Below, piece after piece: positions 43,190-50,701 of a DNA stretch of 64,000 bases (within the stretch, counting starts at the first letter, position 1; every line of letters begins with the position of its first letter). The notes under the pieces were generated by a model. The model was not told the DNA's origin. It did no database searches and saw nothing but the letters and a program-made list of their open reading frames with translations. The DNA lies in NCBI GenBank assembly GCA_023423935.1, contig JAFAEQ010000050.1:62001-126000 (forward strand), given 5' to 3'. The stretch is from Pseudomonadota bacterium (GTDB lineage Bacteria > Pseudomonadota > Gammaproteobacteria > Steroidobacterales > Steroidobacteraceae). The position numbers and the translations under genes were made by a program.

Positions 43190-43640
43190 GAAGCTCTCGC
43201 CTGCGGAAGTGCTGCGCAGGTGGCTGGCAGACTAATCTGCTGGTCCGCTAGCCAGAGAAGAGGTCGGAGGAGCTGTTCTCCTTACTGTAGGTTCGGCTTT
43301 AGCCGAACAACGTCCGACTGAAGTCGGGCCCACAGTCGGAATTGGGTCAGCCTGCCGTGCCTCGTCCACTGAGGGCTTGGCTTCAACCGAACACCAAAGA
43401 AAGTCCAACTGTTCCGAGTCACAGTTGGAATCGGATCAGCATGCCGCGCGCTGCGCGGAGTGCCTGGCCAGCCAGTCCGCTAGCCAGGCAAGAGGTCGGA
43501 GGAGCTGTTCTTCTTACTTTAGGTTCGGCTTTAGCCGAACAATGTCCGATTGAAGTCGGACCCACAGTCGGAATCGGATCAGCGTGCGGTGCCTAGTTCT
43601 GCGGCGCATTCGGCCTTAGTCGAACATCACAGAAAGTCTT
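43190..43640. repeat. Array of REP-like hairpins, two tandem 232-bp composites
   Basis: Two near-identical hairpins GTTCGGC-TTTA-GCCGAAC lie at 43291-43308 and 43523-43540, each followed by a second stem GTCCGAC-TGAA-GTCGG(G/A)C (43312-43329, 43544-43561) and by CCCACAGTCGGAAT. Degenerate versions (GCTTGGCTTCAACCGAAC at 43375-43392 and ATTCGGCCTTAGTCGAAC at 43608-43625) alternate with them. The spacing from good to good and from degenerate to degenerate copy is 232-233 bp, so the array is two tandem copies of a composite. It also contains AGGTCGGAGGAGCTGTTCT twice, at 43261 and 43492. No open frame in the 567-bp gap (43174-43740) looks real. Confidence 0.85.
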
Positions 43641-43687
43641 TCAACCTTCGCGGCATTTCCGCCATTTCACGACCGCTCCCTCTTGCT

Positions 43688-43728
43688 CTGACTAGCCGAC
43701 TAGTTGGCTAGTCAGCTAGTCCACTGGT
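43688..43728. repeat. GACTAG octamer palindrome next to the M20 peptidase stop
   Basis: Five successive 8-bp units GACTAGCC, GACTAGTT, GGCTAGTC, AGCTAGTC, CACTGGTC. The first three form a near-perfect palindrome. It sits just downstream (minus strand) of the M20 peptidase and may work as its transcript 3' end, but there is no T-tract. It resembles the CTAGG repeat between sucB and lpdA in style. Confidence 0.55.
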
Positions 43729-43740
43729 CGCCGCGAAGCG

Positions 43741-45153
43741 CTATCGCCGCCGCTTCGCGTGCTCCATGAGCACCTGCGAGACGCAGGCGGTCACGCGCTT
43801 GCCGGTCTCGATGTCGAGGAATTCATTCGGACCGTGCGCGTTCGATTGCGGTCCGAGGACGCCGGTTACCAGGAACTGGGTGCGCGGAAATTTCTCGGCG
43901 AGCATGCCCATGAAAGGAATGCTGCCACCGGTGCCCATGTACATGGCGTCGCGGCCGAAGAAGTTCTTGGAGGCAGTCTGTACGGCGGACTCGAGCCAGG
44001 GTTCGCTCGACGGCGCGTTCCATCCGCCCATGCTGGATTCGAGCTCGAACGCGACGTGCGCACCATACGGTGGGTCGCGCTCGAGCGTGTTCTTGACGGC
44101 TACGGCGGCGCGCTCCGGATCCACTCCCGGTGGCAGACGAAACGAAAGGACGAACGCAGTCATCGGTCGCAACACGTTGCCCGCACTGCTCGCGGCAGGA
44201 ATGCCTTCTACACCCGTCACCGACAACGTCGGGCGCCAGGTGCTGTTGAGGAGAAGCTCGGCGGGGTCGTCCGACATCGGCTTCATGCCATCGAGGAATG
44301 GAATCTTGCGATGAACCACATCGCCCAGCGTCTTCGCAGCGGCTTGTGCCTGTTGCATCCGATCCTGCGGGATCGTGCCCTGCAATTCGTCGATGAGAAT
44401 GCGGCCGGTTTCAGCATCTTCGATTCGTGCGAGCAACTGACGCACGATGCGGAAGCTGGAGGGTGCAATGCCGCTCGCCATGCCCGAGTGGACGCCTTCG
44501 CGCAGGACGTTCACGCGCAGCGTTCCGATCAGATTGCCGCGCAGTGAGGTCGTACACCAGAACTGATCGTAGTTGCTGCATTCGGCGTCCAGGCACACGA
44601 CGAGCGAGGGTTCGCCGATGCGATCGGCGAGGGCATTGATGTAAGCGGGAAGATCCGGGCTGCCGCTTTCTTCGCCGGACTCGATGATGATCACGCAGCG
44701 AGCATGTGGAATCTTTTGCTCGTCCAGCGCGCGAACGGCGAGGAGGGATCCGAAAACGGCATAGCCATCGTCCGCACCGCCACGGCCATAGAGCCGACCG
44801 TCGCGAATGACCGGCGTCCAGGGATCGAGACCTTCCATCCATCCGGTGAACTCGGGTTGCTTGTCCAGATGCCCGTACATCAATACGGTGTCATCGACGC
44901 TCCCGGGCACTTCGATGAAGAGCAACGGACCGCGGTTGGGCAAGCGCATGACCTCGACCTTCATTCCGGGCAGCGCGTTCTGCTCGCACCAGCGCTTCAT
45001 CAGATCGGCGGCCCGATCCATGTGGCCATGTTCCGCCCATCGCGGATCGAAGTTCACCGACTTGTTCGGGATGCGGATGTAATCGCACAGGGCAGGGACG
45101 ATCGATTCGTCCCATACGCGATCGACATAGTGTTTGAGTTCAGAAACGTTCAT
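43741..45153 (-). CDS. M20-family metallopeptidase (CNDP/PepV-like dipeptidase)
   Basis: 470 aa. Zinc ligands and catalytic residues in order: VLMYGHLDKQPE (His, with catalytic Asp two residues on) near 90, LYGRGGADDGYAVF (bridging Asp) near 120, IIESGEESGSPDLPAYI (base Glu and metal Glu) near 155, CLDAECSNYDQ near 185, and the dimerisation domain with GVHSGMASG near 225. It should hydrolyse dipeptides or N-acyl amino acids in the cytoplasm; no signal peptide is seen. It shares one base with the upstream tatD (TGATG), so the two form an operon. Confidence 0.9.
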   Translation of the reverse strand: MNVSELKHYVDRVWDESIVPALCDYIRIPNKSVNFDPRWAEHGHMDRAADLMKRWCEQNALPGMKVEVMRLPNRGPLLFIEVPGSVDDTVLMYGHLDKQPEFTGWMEGLDPWTPVIRDGRLYGRGGADDGYAVFGSLLAVRALDEQKIPHARCVIIIESGEESGSPDLPAYINALADRIGEPSLVVCLDAECSNYDQFWCTTSLRGNLIGTLRVNVLREGVHSGMASGIAPSSFRIVRQLLARIEDAETGRILIDELQGTIPQDRMQQAQAAAKTLGDVVHRKIPFLDGMKPMSDDPAELLLNSTWRPTLSVTGVEGIPAASSAGNVLRPMTAFVLSFRLPPGVDPERAAVAVKNTLERDPPYGAHVAFELESSMGGWNAPSSEPWLESAVQTASKNFFGRDAMYMGTGGSIPFMGMLAEKFPRTQFLVTGVLGPQSNAHGPNEFLDIETGKRVTACVSQVLMEHAKRRR

Positions 45154-45986
45154 CAGCGGGCTCCAGCGGCAGAGGCCGTCCAGCGAAAAAGGGTGAGGGC
45201 GTTGTTCGTCGTGGCTGCAGCGAGTGCACCCACATCCTCGTTTCGGGCGAGGGCGATGGTGCGCAACACATGTGGCAAGTACATCGGTTCATTGCGCCGA
45301 TCCTTCGGTTTCGGATCGAGATCGCGTGGCAATAGATAGGGCGCGTCGGTTTCGATCAACAGTCGATCCGCGGGAATGTAGCGGACGACGTCCTTCAGAT
45401 GCGCACCGCGGCGCTCGTCGCAAATCCATCCGGTGATACCGATATGCAGGCCGAGATCCAGATAGGCACGCGCCTGTTCGAGCGATCCGGTAAAGCAGTG
45501 TGCGACACCGCCGCTCAGATGCGCCCGATGATCCCGAACGAGGGCCAGGAAGTCATCCTGTGCATCGCGCTCATGCAGGAACACAGGTTTCTGCACCCGT
45601 GATGCCAGCTCGAGCTGCCGCTCGAACGCGTGTAGCTGTGCCTCTCGCGGTGAGAAATTCCGGAAATAGTCCAGCCCGCATTCACCCACGGCCAGCACGT
45701 GCGGGTGCGCTGCGAGCTCGGTCAACTCATTCAAAGCCGGGGCATCGAGCTCGGTGGCGTGATGCGGGTGAATACCTGCCGTGCATCGAAACGCTTCTTG
45801 CCATGTGGCAACGAGGTCCAGCGCACTGCGGGTGCTGGCGATCGAGCTTCCGGTGATCAGCATGCGCGTGACGCCAGCCGCACGGGCGCGTTCGATCACC
45901 TGGGCACGATCCCGATCGAAGCTGTCGTGGGCGAGATTGATCCCGATGTCGACCAGGGCGAGTGAGCTGTTCAATACGTGACTCAT
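45153..45986 (-). CDS. tatD: TatD-family deoxyribonuclease
   Basis: 277 aa TIM-barrel metal hydrolase. LVDIGINLAHDSFDRDR at the N-terminus matches TatD itself (DIGVNL) rather than YcfH. ALITGSS-type MLITGSSIAS, TAGIHPHHATEL near 70, VGECGLDYFRNFSPREAQL near 100, PVFLHERDAQDDF near 130, HCFTGSLEQARAYL near 155, and ETDAPYLLPRDLDPK near 205 carry the metal ligands. It is a 3'-5' exonuclease implicated in DNA repair and turnover. The start is separated by 81 bp from the divergent secreted protein gene. Confidence 0.93.
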   Translation of the reverse strand: MSHVLNSSLALVDIGINLAHDSFDRDRAQVIERARAAGVTRMLITGSSIASTRSALDLVATWQEAFRCTAGIHPHHATELDAPALNELTELAAHPHVLAVGECGLDYFRNFSPREAQLHAFERQLELASRVQKPVFLHERDAQDDFLALVRDHRAHLSGGVAHCFTGSLEQARAYLDLGLHIGITGWICDERRGAHLKDVVRYIPADRLLIETDAPYLLPRDLDPKPKDRRNEPMYLPHVLRTIALARNEDVGALAAATTNNALTLFRWTASAAGAR

Positions 45987-46067
45987 GTCCGGCGGGCCAC
46001 GCGTGGGCCCTGTGCTAAGGTTCGCGAGCTGTGGATTCTAGTAGATAAGTTCCGCGGGAGTTCGGAC

Positions 46068-46835
46068 ATGCAGGCCTCGTCACTGCGCCGGTGCATGAAG
46101 TACACACTGAGCGCGCTGTTCTTCAGTCTCGTTGTATCCGCGCGTGCTCCTGCAGATACCGCACTGTCCGAGCTGGACGATGCGGCGGCCCGTATGCAGT
46201 ACGCGTACTACACGGACGATCCGCGTGCATTGGAGGACACACTCGGTTCGGTCGGCGCGTTGCGAACCACGCCAGTGCCCGGCCTCAACGAGTACTTCAC
46301 CGCCTACGGTCATTGGAAACTTGCACAGTTGTATGCAGAGGCGCAGATCGCCGGAGCCGCCACCAGTCGGAGCGGCGCCGCAAAGGCGGCGCAGGAATGC
46401 GAGCGGTACGCGAAGGCAGCAATCGCGAAAGACGGGCGCCTGGCCGAAGCGTACGCGCTGCTCGCGATCTGTCACGGCAATCCGTCGGGCGGAACCTGCG
46501 CGGCGAAGCCACTGAAGACCGCTCTGGAACTCGAGCCGCAGAACCCGCGCGTGCGTCTGATCGATCTGCTGTGCCTCGATCGCAAGGAGTGGAGCTCTCC
46601 GACGATCGTGCAACGCGCGAGATCCCTGGTGAACGCATTCGACAGTGCGCCCGCATCACGGCCCGGCAAACCGGATTGGGGACAGGCGGAGGCTTCGCTG
46701 CTGCTTGGACAGATCTGTCTGCAGCGTGGCGATACTGTCGCAGCGCGCGACAGTGCCGAACGGGCCCTCGTCGTTGCGCCGGACTATCGCAAAGCTCAGC
46801 AACTCCTTCAGGCCGCAGCCAGAACATCCGGGTAG
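46068..46835 (+). CDS. Secreted TPR-like protein of unknown function
   Basis: About 255 aa from ATG 46068, supported by GGGAG upstream. A signal peptide (MKYTLSALFFSLVVSARAPA within the first 30 residues) precedes a helical protein with TPR-like periodicity: YFTAYGHWKLAQLYAEAQIAG, CERYAKAAIAKDGRLAEAYALLAICHG, and near the end ASLLLGQICLQRGDTVAARDSAERALVVAPDYRKAQ. It contains four to five Cys that may pair in the periplasm. No family name is recognised. It is a plausible outer-envelope helper with neighbours that give no clue. Confidence 0.65.
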   Translation: MQASSLRRCMKYTLSALFFSLVVSARAPADTALSELDDAAARMQYAYYTDDPRALEDTLGSVGALRTTPVPGLNEYFTAYGHWKLAQLYAEAQIAGAATSRSGAAKAAQECERYAKAAIAKDGRLAEAYALLAICHGNPSGGTCAAKPLKTALELEPQNPRVRLIDLLCLDRKEWSSPTIVQRARSLVNAFDSAPASRPGKPDWGQAEASLLLGQICLQRGDTVAARDSAERALVVAPDYRKAQQLLQAAARTSG

Positions 46836-46894
46836 GGCATTACCGACGTCGCAGGAAAAGCCGAGTGAGCGCTGGGCGAAGCACCGCCAGCGCA

Positions 46895-46900
46895 TATAAT
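46895..46900 (+). promoter_or_regulatory. TATAAT -10 box immediately ahead of the YgjP-like gene
   Basis: A perfect TATAAT lies 9 bp before the ATG at 46910. If used, the transcript would begin 2-3 nt before the start codon, giving an almost leaderless mRNA. No good -35 hexamer is found 16-18 bp upstream, so this is tentative. Confidence 0.3.
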
Positions 46901-46909
46901 GCCAAGGCC

Positions 46910-47659
46910 ATGACCCGCTCCTCATCGTCGTCGCAGCTGCAGCTCTTCGAAGCGCACGAGCAAGCGCAACGTTGGAGTGTCCGCGTCAGTCGGCGCGCCC
47001 GACGCTTGTCGGTCCGGGTATATCCAGGCGGACGCGTCGAAGTGGTCGTGCCCCCTCATGCCTCGCCGAGTGCGGTGGAGCGCTTCGTAGGATCCCATAG
47101 GCGCTGGATCGACGAGCGGGTGGCCGATCTGTCCATGATCGGCAATGTCATTACCGATATGCGTCCGAGCACTGTGTCGCTCGCTGCGCTCGATCGCACC
47201 TATGCGGTCGAGTATCACTCCAGTGATTCGGACCACGTACGCGTGCTGCCATCGCCCGGTAACGTGCTCGTCCTGCGGGGGGCGGTCGACGAAGAGTCAA
47301 AGGTCGCGCAAGCGTTGCGCGAATGGTCGATGGCCCTCGCCGAGATCGAGCTCACTGCGCAGTTGCTGGAGCTTGCGAAGCGACACCGTTTCGAGTTCCA
47401 GCGAGTTCAGATCCGTCGCCAGCGTACGCGCTGGGGCAGTTGCTCCGCGAAAGGGACGATCAGTCTGAATGTGTGCGGCCTGTTTCAGGACCCCGACGTC
47501 CTGCGTTACCTCCTGATTCACGAGCTCAGCCACACTCGCCACATGAATCACTCGCGCCGCTTCTGGAGCCTGGTGGAATCCCTCGAGCCCGACTATCGAC
47601 GACTGGATCGCGAGCTCCTGCAAGGCTGGCAACGCGTTCCGGGCTGGATGTTTGGGTGA
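46910..47659 (+). CDS. YgjP/DUF45-type zinc metallopeptidase
   Basis: 249 aa. The N-terminal part VRVSRRARRLSVRVYPGGRVEVVVP is the beta-rich leader of the DUF45 (M48-like, SprT-related) family. The C-terminal part carries RWGSCSAKGTISLNVCGLFQDP and then the zinc motif LLIHELSHTRHMNHSRRFW, which gives HExxH plus the downstream His-x6-W typical of YgjP. E. coli YgjP has been described as a UTP-related or peptidase-like enzyme; the true substrate is not settled. The ATG follows a TATAAT closely; no Shine-Dalgarno is obvious. The stop leads into the longest GTGATG repeat. Confidence 0.85.
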   Translation: MTRSSSSSQLQLFEAHEQAQRWSVRVSRRARRLSVRVYPGGRVEVVVPPHASPSAVERFVGSHRRWIDERVADLSMIGNVITDMRPSTVSLAALDRTYAVEYHSSDSDHVRVLPSPGNVLVLRGAVDEESKVAQALREWSMALAEIELTAQLLELAKRHRFEFQRVQIRRQRTRWGSCSAKGTISLNVCGLFQDPDVLRYLLIHELSHTRHMNHSRRFWSLVESLEPDYRRLDRELLQGWQRVPGWMFG

Positions 47660-47663
47660 AGAA

Positions 47664-47858
47664 TGGTGATGACGGTGATGACAGTCATGTCGGTGATGAC
47701 AGTGATGGCAGTGATGACAGTGATGAGTGCGTACCGCCTCCAGTCCTGACATCACTTCCATCACCTCCATCACCGATATCACCTCCATCACCGGTATCTG
47801 CCATCACTGGTATCACTTCCATCACCGTCATCACTTCCGTCACCGCCATCACTCACTC
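47664..47858. repeat. Inverted GTGATG nonamer repeat, copy 3 (longest)
   Basis: Left arm 47664-47728 consists of seven 9-bp units such as GGTGATGAC, AGTGATGGC and AGTGATGAG. After a 19-bp spacer (47729-47747) the right arm runs to about 47858 with about twelve 9-bp units (ATCACTTCC, ATCACCTCC, ATCACCGTC and variants, one shortened to 7 bp). The arms are complementary over the full left length, so a hairpin of more than 60 bp is possible. It fills the gap between the YgjP-like gene and kynA and stops 5 bp before the kynA ATG. Confidence 0.9.
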
Positions 47859-47863
47859 CCACC

Positions 47864-48712
47864 ATGCCCACCACTCCCAAGCGTCCGGTCGATCTTTCCG
47901 ATGAGCAGGTCCACTGGGATCTGGGCGAGTCGAAGAGCTATGGGCAATACCTTGGCCTCGACAAGATCCTGAGCGCGCAGCAGCCGGTCTCGTACGAGCA
48001 TGACGAGATGCTGTTCATCATCATTCATCAGACGTCCGAGCTGTGGATGAAGCTCTGTCTGCACGAGCTGAACGGCGCACTCGATCACATCCGACGCGAC
48101 GATCTGGGGCCTTCGTTCAAGATGCTTGCGCGCGTCTCGCGCATCCAGGCGCAGCTCACGCAATCATGGGATGTGCTCGCGACGATGACGCCCGCTGAGT
48201 ATTCCGCTTTCCGCAATCAGCTGGGACGCGCTTCGGGCTTCCAGTCGTACCAGTACCGCATGCTCGAGTTCGTCATCGGCAACAAGAACGCGGATCTGAT
48301 CGAAGTTCACCAGCGCGATCCGCAGGCGTACGACGCGCTCAATCGCGCTCTGCACAGTCCGAGCATCTACGACGAATCGCTGCGGCTCCTCAGTCGTCGA
48401 GGCTTCGAGATTCCGCAGGAGTACCTGGATCGCGACTGGTCGCAGCCCTATCACCCGAGCAAGCAAGTGGCTGCCGCATGGCTCGCGGTGTATCACAGCA
48501 TCGACGATCACTGGGACCTGTACGAGCTCGCGGAAAAGCTCGTCGATCTCGACATGAAATTTCAGCTCTGGCGTTTCAGCCACATGAAGGCCGTCGAGCG
48601 CATCATCGGCTACAAGCGCGGCACCGGCGGCACGGGCGGCGTGTCCTACCTGGCAAAGGCACTTGAACTGCGATTCTTCCCGGAGCTGTGGTCGGTTCGC
48701 ACGTCGATGTGA
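47864..48712 (+). CDS. kynA: Tryptophan 2,3-dioxygenase
   Basis: 282 aa haem dioxygenase that opens the indole ring of tryptophan to N-formylkynurenine. LGESKSYGQYLGLDKIL near 20, EMLFIIIHQTSELWMKLCLHEL near 50-70 (active-site His), SFKMLARVSRIQAQLTQSWDVLATMTPAEY near 90, ASGFQSYQYRMLEF near 130, and RFSHMKAVERIIGYKRGTGGTGG near 235 (proximal haem His and substrate loop). The size fits bacterial TDOs. No Shine-Dalgarno is visible because the repeat abuts the ATG. No other kynurenine-pathway gene is in the window. The 3' end has a second, decayed copy downstream (48857-48939). Confidence 0.95.
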   Translation: MPTTPKRPVDLSDEQVHWDLGESKSYGQYLGLDKILSAQQPVSYEHDEMLFIIIHQTSELWMKLCLHELNGALDHIRRDDLGPSFKMLARVSRIQAQLTQSWDVLATMTPAEYSAFRNQLGRASGFQSYQYRMLEFVIGNKNADLIEVHQRDPQAYDALNRALHSPSIYDESLRLLSRRGFEIPQEYLDRDWSQPYHPSKQVAAAWLAVYHSIDDHWDLYELAEKLVDLDMKFQLWRFSHMKAVERIIGYKRGTGGTGGVSYLAKALELRFFPELWSVRTSM

Positions 48713-48720
48713 GTTCAATA

Positions 48721-48824
48721 GGGCCGCAAAGACCGCAAAAAAGAATGAATGAAAGATGTTGATGCGGGGTGGAGGAGAGCTTCTGACACTTATCCTCCGG
48801 TCTTTTTTGCGGTCTTTGCGGCCC
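48721..48824. repeat. Perfect 24-bp inverted repeat of CCGCAAAGA nonamers
   Basis: Arms at 48721-48744 and 48801-48824 are exact reverse complements over 24 bp, ending inward in A6/T6 runs; units are CCGCAAAGA and CCGCAAAAA. The 56-bp centre is unstructured. The right arm coincides with a decayed copy of the msrQ 3' end. A third copy of the core (21 bp) lies at 48995-49015 inside msrQ. It may act as a bidirectional terminator for kynA and msrQ, since each direction ends in a T-rich side of the stem. Confidence 0.8.
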
Positions 48825-48851
48825 TCCTAGCTTCAAACAAGCCGCCAGCCC
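48784..48851 (-). pseudogene. Decayed copy of the msrQ 3' end
   Basis: On the minus strand this stretch can be read as GLFEARRAAKTAKKTGG followed by TAA and GTGTCAGA. It aligns with the true msrQ tail RVVKARMAAKTAKKAG, TAA, GTGTCAGA at 48979-49040, with roughly 85 percent base identity by eye. The similarity stops at about 48851, where the kynA-like fragment begins. Confidence 0.7.
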
Positions 48852-48856
48852 GCTGA

Positions 48857-48939
48857 CGTTTCTGCCGCATGAAGGCTGTCGAGCGGATCATCGGTTACAA
48901 GCGCGGCACCGGTGGCGGACCGTGCGCACAGCGATGTGA
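48857..48939 (+). pseudogene. Decayed copy of the kynA 3' end with internal deletion
   Basis: Bases 48857-48915 match kynA 48572-48630 at 53 of 59 positions and encode MKAVERIIGYKRGTGG. About 60 bp are then missing, after which GTGCGCACAGCGATGTGA (VRTAM, stop) matches the kynA terminus VRTSM, stop. The deletion changes the frame. With the msrQ fragment just upstream it marks a tandem duplication of the kynA/msrQ convergence point. Confidence 0.75.
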
Positions 48940-48984
48940 ACAAGAGCGCCCTGTCGCTGCTGGGTGATGCGGTATGTCTGACAC

Positions 48985-49668
48985 TTATCCGGCCTTTTTT
49001 GCGGTCTTTGCGGCCATCCTGGCTTTAACAACCCGCCAGCCCAACAGCACAGCCACGATCGTGGCGTAAATCAGCGGTTCGCGGACGTCTGCTTTGACTT
49101 GCCAGTAGTAGTGCCACACGCCGAGCGGCACGATCAGGTAGATCAGTCGATGCAGTGATTTCCAGCGTTTGCCCAGGCGACGCATCATGCCGTTCGTCGA
49201 GGTGATCGCCAGTGGAATGAGCAGGAGAAAAGCAGCGAAGCCAATCGTGATGTAAGGGCGTTCGGCAATCTCGGGGAGGATGCCCGGCCAGTACAGGCCC
49301 TGGTCGAGAATCAACCAGGTGAGAAAGTGCAGGAGCACATATACGAACGCGAAGACGCCGAGCATGCGTCGCAGGAGCACAAGCCAGGGCGCGTCGAACC
49401 AGTCGCGCAGCGGTGTCACGGCAAGCGTGATGATGAGTAACCGCAGGCCCCACTGACCGAACACGTCTCTGATGGTTTCGACCGGATTTGCGCCGAGGGT
49501 GCCGGCGATGTTGAACGCCTGCAGCGTGACCAGCACTAGCGGAAGCGAGCAGAGCAGGAAGACGATCGGCTTGACGTAGCGACGCACGATCGTTGCGTTC
49601 ACGTGCAAACCTCGACGCCGTGGCGAGGTCTGCAGATCTTCAGAGGCGCGTAGCTCAGGCGCAGACAT
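48985..49668 (-). CDS. msrQ: Haem-binding membrane subunit of the MsrPQ methionine sulfoxide reductase
   Basis: 227 aa, six-helix ferric-reductase-like protein (YedZ). LRLLIITLAVTPLRDWFDAPWLVLLRRMLGVFAFVYVLLHFLTWL near 75-125 includes haem-ligand histidine, and LGKRWKSLHRLIYLIVPLGVWHYYWQVKADVREPL near 160-195 carries the other two. It passes electrons from the quinone pool to MsrP. The N-terminal 25 residues before VNATIVRRYVKP look non-conserved, so a GTG start there is possible. The last dozen codons (ARMAAKTAKKAG) are written by the CCGCAAAGA repeat, probably an addition acquired with the repeat. Confidence 0.92.
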   Translation of the reverse strand: MSAPELRASEDLQTSPRRRGLHVNATIVRRYVKPIVFLLCSLPLVLVTLQAFNIAGTLGANPVETIRDVFGQWGLRLLIITLAVTPLRDWFDAPWLVLLRRMLGVFAFVYVLLHFLTWLILDQGLYWPGILPEIAERPYITIGFAAFLLLIPLAITSTNGMMRRLGKRWKSLHRLIYLIVPLGVWHYYWQVKADVREPLIYATIVAVLLGWRVVKARMAAKTAKKAG

Positions 49669-49671
49669 GCA

Positions 49672-50625
49672 TCAGAAGTAGCGCTTCAGATCCATGCCGT
49701 GATACAGATCGGCTACTTCCTTACCGTATCCGTTGAACATCTGAGTCGGAATACGCGAGTTGAACAGGCCGGCGCCGATGCGCCGCTCCCGCGCCTGACT
49801 CCAGCGCGGGTGATCGACGTTCGGATTCACGTTCGCATAGAAGCCGTATTCCTGCGGCGCCGAGATATTCCAGGACGTCGGGGGTTGCCGTTCGGTGAAG
49901 CGGATCTCGACGATCGACTTGATCCCCTTGAATCCGTATTTCCAGGGCGTCACCAACCGCAGCGGTGCGCCATTTTGATTGGGCAACGTCTTGCCATACA
50001 GACCTACTGCGAGCAACGACAGGGGATTCATGGCCTCATCGATGCGCAAGCCCTCGACATAAGGCCACTCGAGAACGGCGTAGCGTTGTCCTGGCATCTC
50101 CTTCGGACGCAGAACGGTTTTGAATGCCACGTACTTCGCCTTCGACGTCGGCTTGAAGCGTTGCAGAACGGCTGCCAGCGGCACGCCGACCCATGGGATG
50201 ACCATCGACCATGCCTCGACGCAGCGCATCCGATAGATACGTTCTTCCAGTGCCTGAGCTTTGATCAGATCGTCGAGCGCATACGTACCGGTGATCTCCG
50301 CTTCACCTGTGACGTTCACAGTCCACGGACGCGGCTTGAACTCGCGCGAGTTCGACGCAGGGTCGGACTTGCCCGTCCCGAACTCGTAGAAGTTGTTGTA
50401 AGTCGTGATGTCCTCGTACGAGTTGGGTGCCTCGGAGGTGCTCAACTGCGCATTGCGCTTGAACTGCAGATCCGCGTCGCTCGCCGAGCCGAGCTGAGGT
50501 CCGAGCAGGCCCGCTGCGAGCGCTGCCTGTAGCAGATGACGACGATTCAGATAGACGGACTCGGAGGTGATTTCCGAAGGCGCAATGCGCGCGCTGTCCC
50601 CGGGTTGGGCTCGCTTGATGAACAT
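49672..50625 (-). CDS. msrP: Periplasmic methionine sulfoxide reductase catalytic subunit
   Basis: 317 aa molybdopterin enzyme (YedY). A Tat signal is visible: NRRHLLQAALAAGLLGPQL near residues 27-46. The sulfite-oxidase fold shows NNFYEFGTGKSDP near 77, the molybdenum-ligating Cys in YRMRCVEAWSMVIPWVG near 132, and LRLVTPWKYGFKGIKSIVEI near 225. It repairs oxidised methionines in periplasmic proteins without thioredoxin. msrQ starts 3 bp after its stop. The leader region carries a candidate structured RNA. Confidence 0.95.
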   Translation of the reverse strand: MFIKRAQPGDSARIAPSEITSESVYLNRRHLLQAALAAGLLGPQLGSASDADLQFKRNAQLSTSEAPNSYEDITTYNNFYEFGTGKSDPASNSREFKPRPWTVNVTGEAEITGTYALDDLIKAQALEERIYRMRCVEAWSMVIPWVGVPLAAVLQRFKPTSKAKYVAFKTVLRPKEMPGQRYAVLEWPYVEGLRIDEAMNPLSLLAVGLYGKTLPNQNGAPLRLVTPWKYGFKGIKSIVEIRFTERQPPTSWNISAPQEYGFYANVNPNVDHPRWSQARERRIGAGLFNSRIPTQMFNGYGKEVADLYHGMDLKRYF

Positions 50626-50701
50626 TACGATCTCGTCAGATGGGCCTTCAACGCATGACTCACCGATTAGACCTGATCAGGCGCATAAAAATCACAGCGA
50701 A

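Noticed and set aside
43342..43596. 84-codon frame in the 43-kb hairpin array
   Set aside because: It spans the repeats, with no ribosome site and no conserved look.
47664..47858. CRISPR-like array
   Set aside because: Units are 9 bp, contiguous and degenerate, with no 25-40 bp unique spacers and no cas genes.
50660..50690. TPP riboswitch-like ACCTGATC on the plus strand
   Set aside because: The other conserved parts (CTGAGA and the 3' helix) are missing and no thiamine gene is near.
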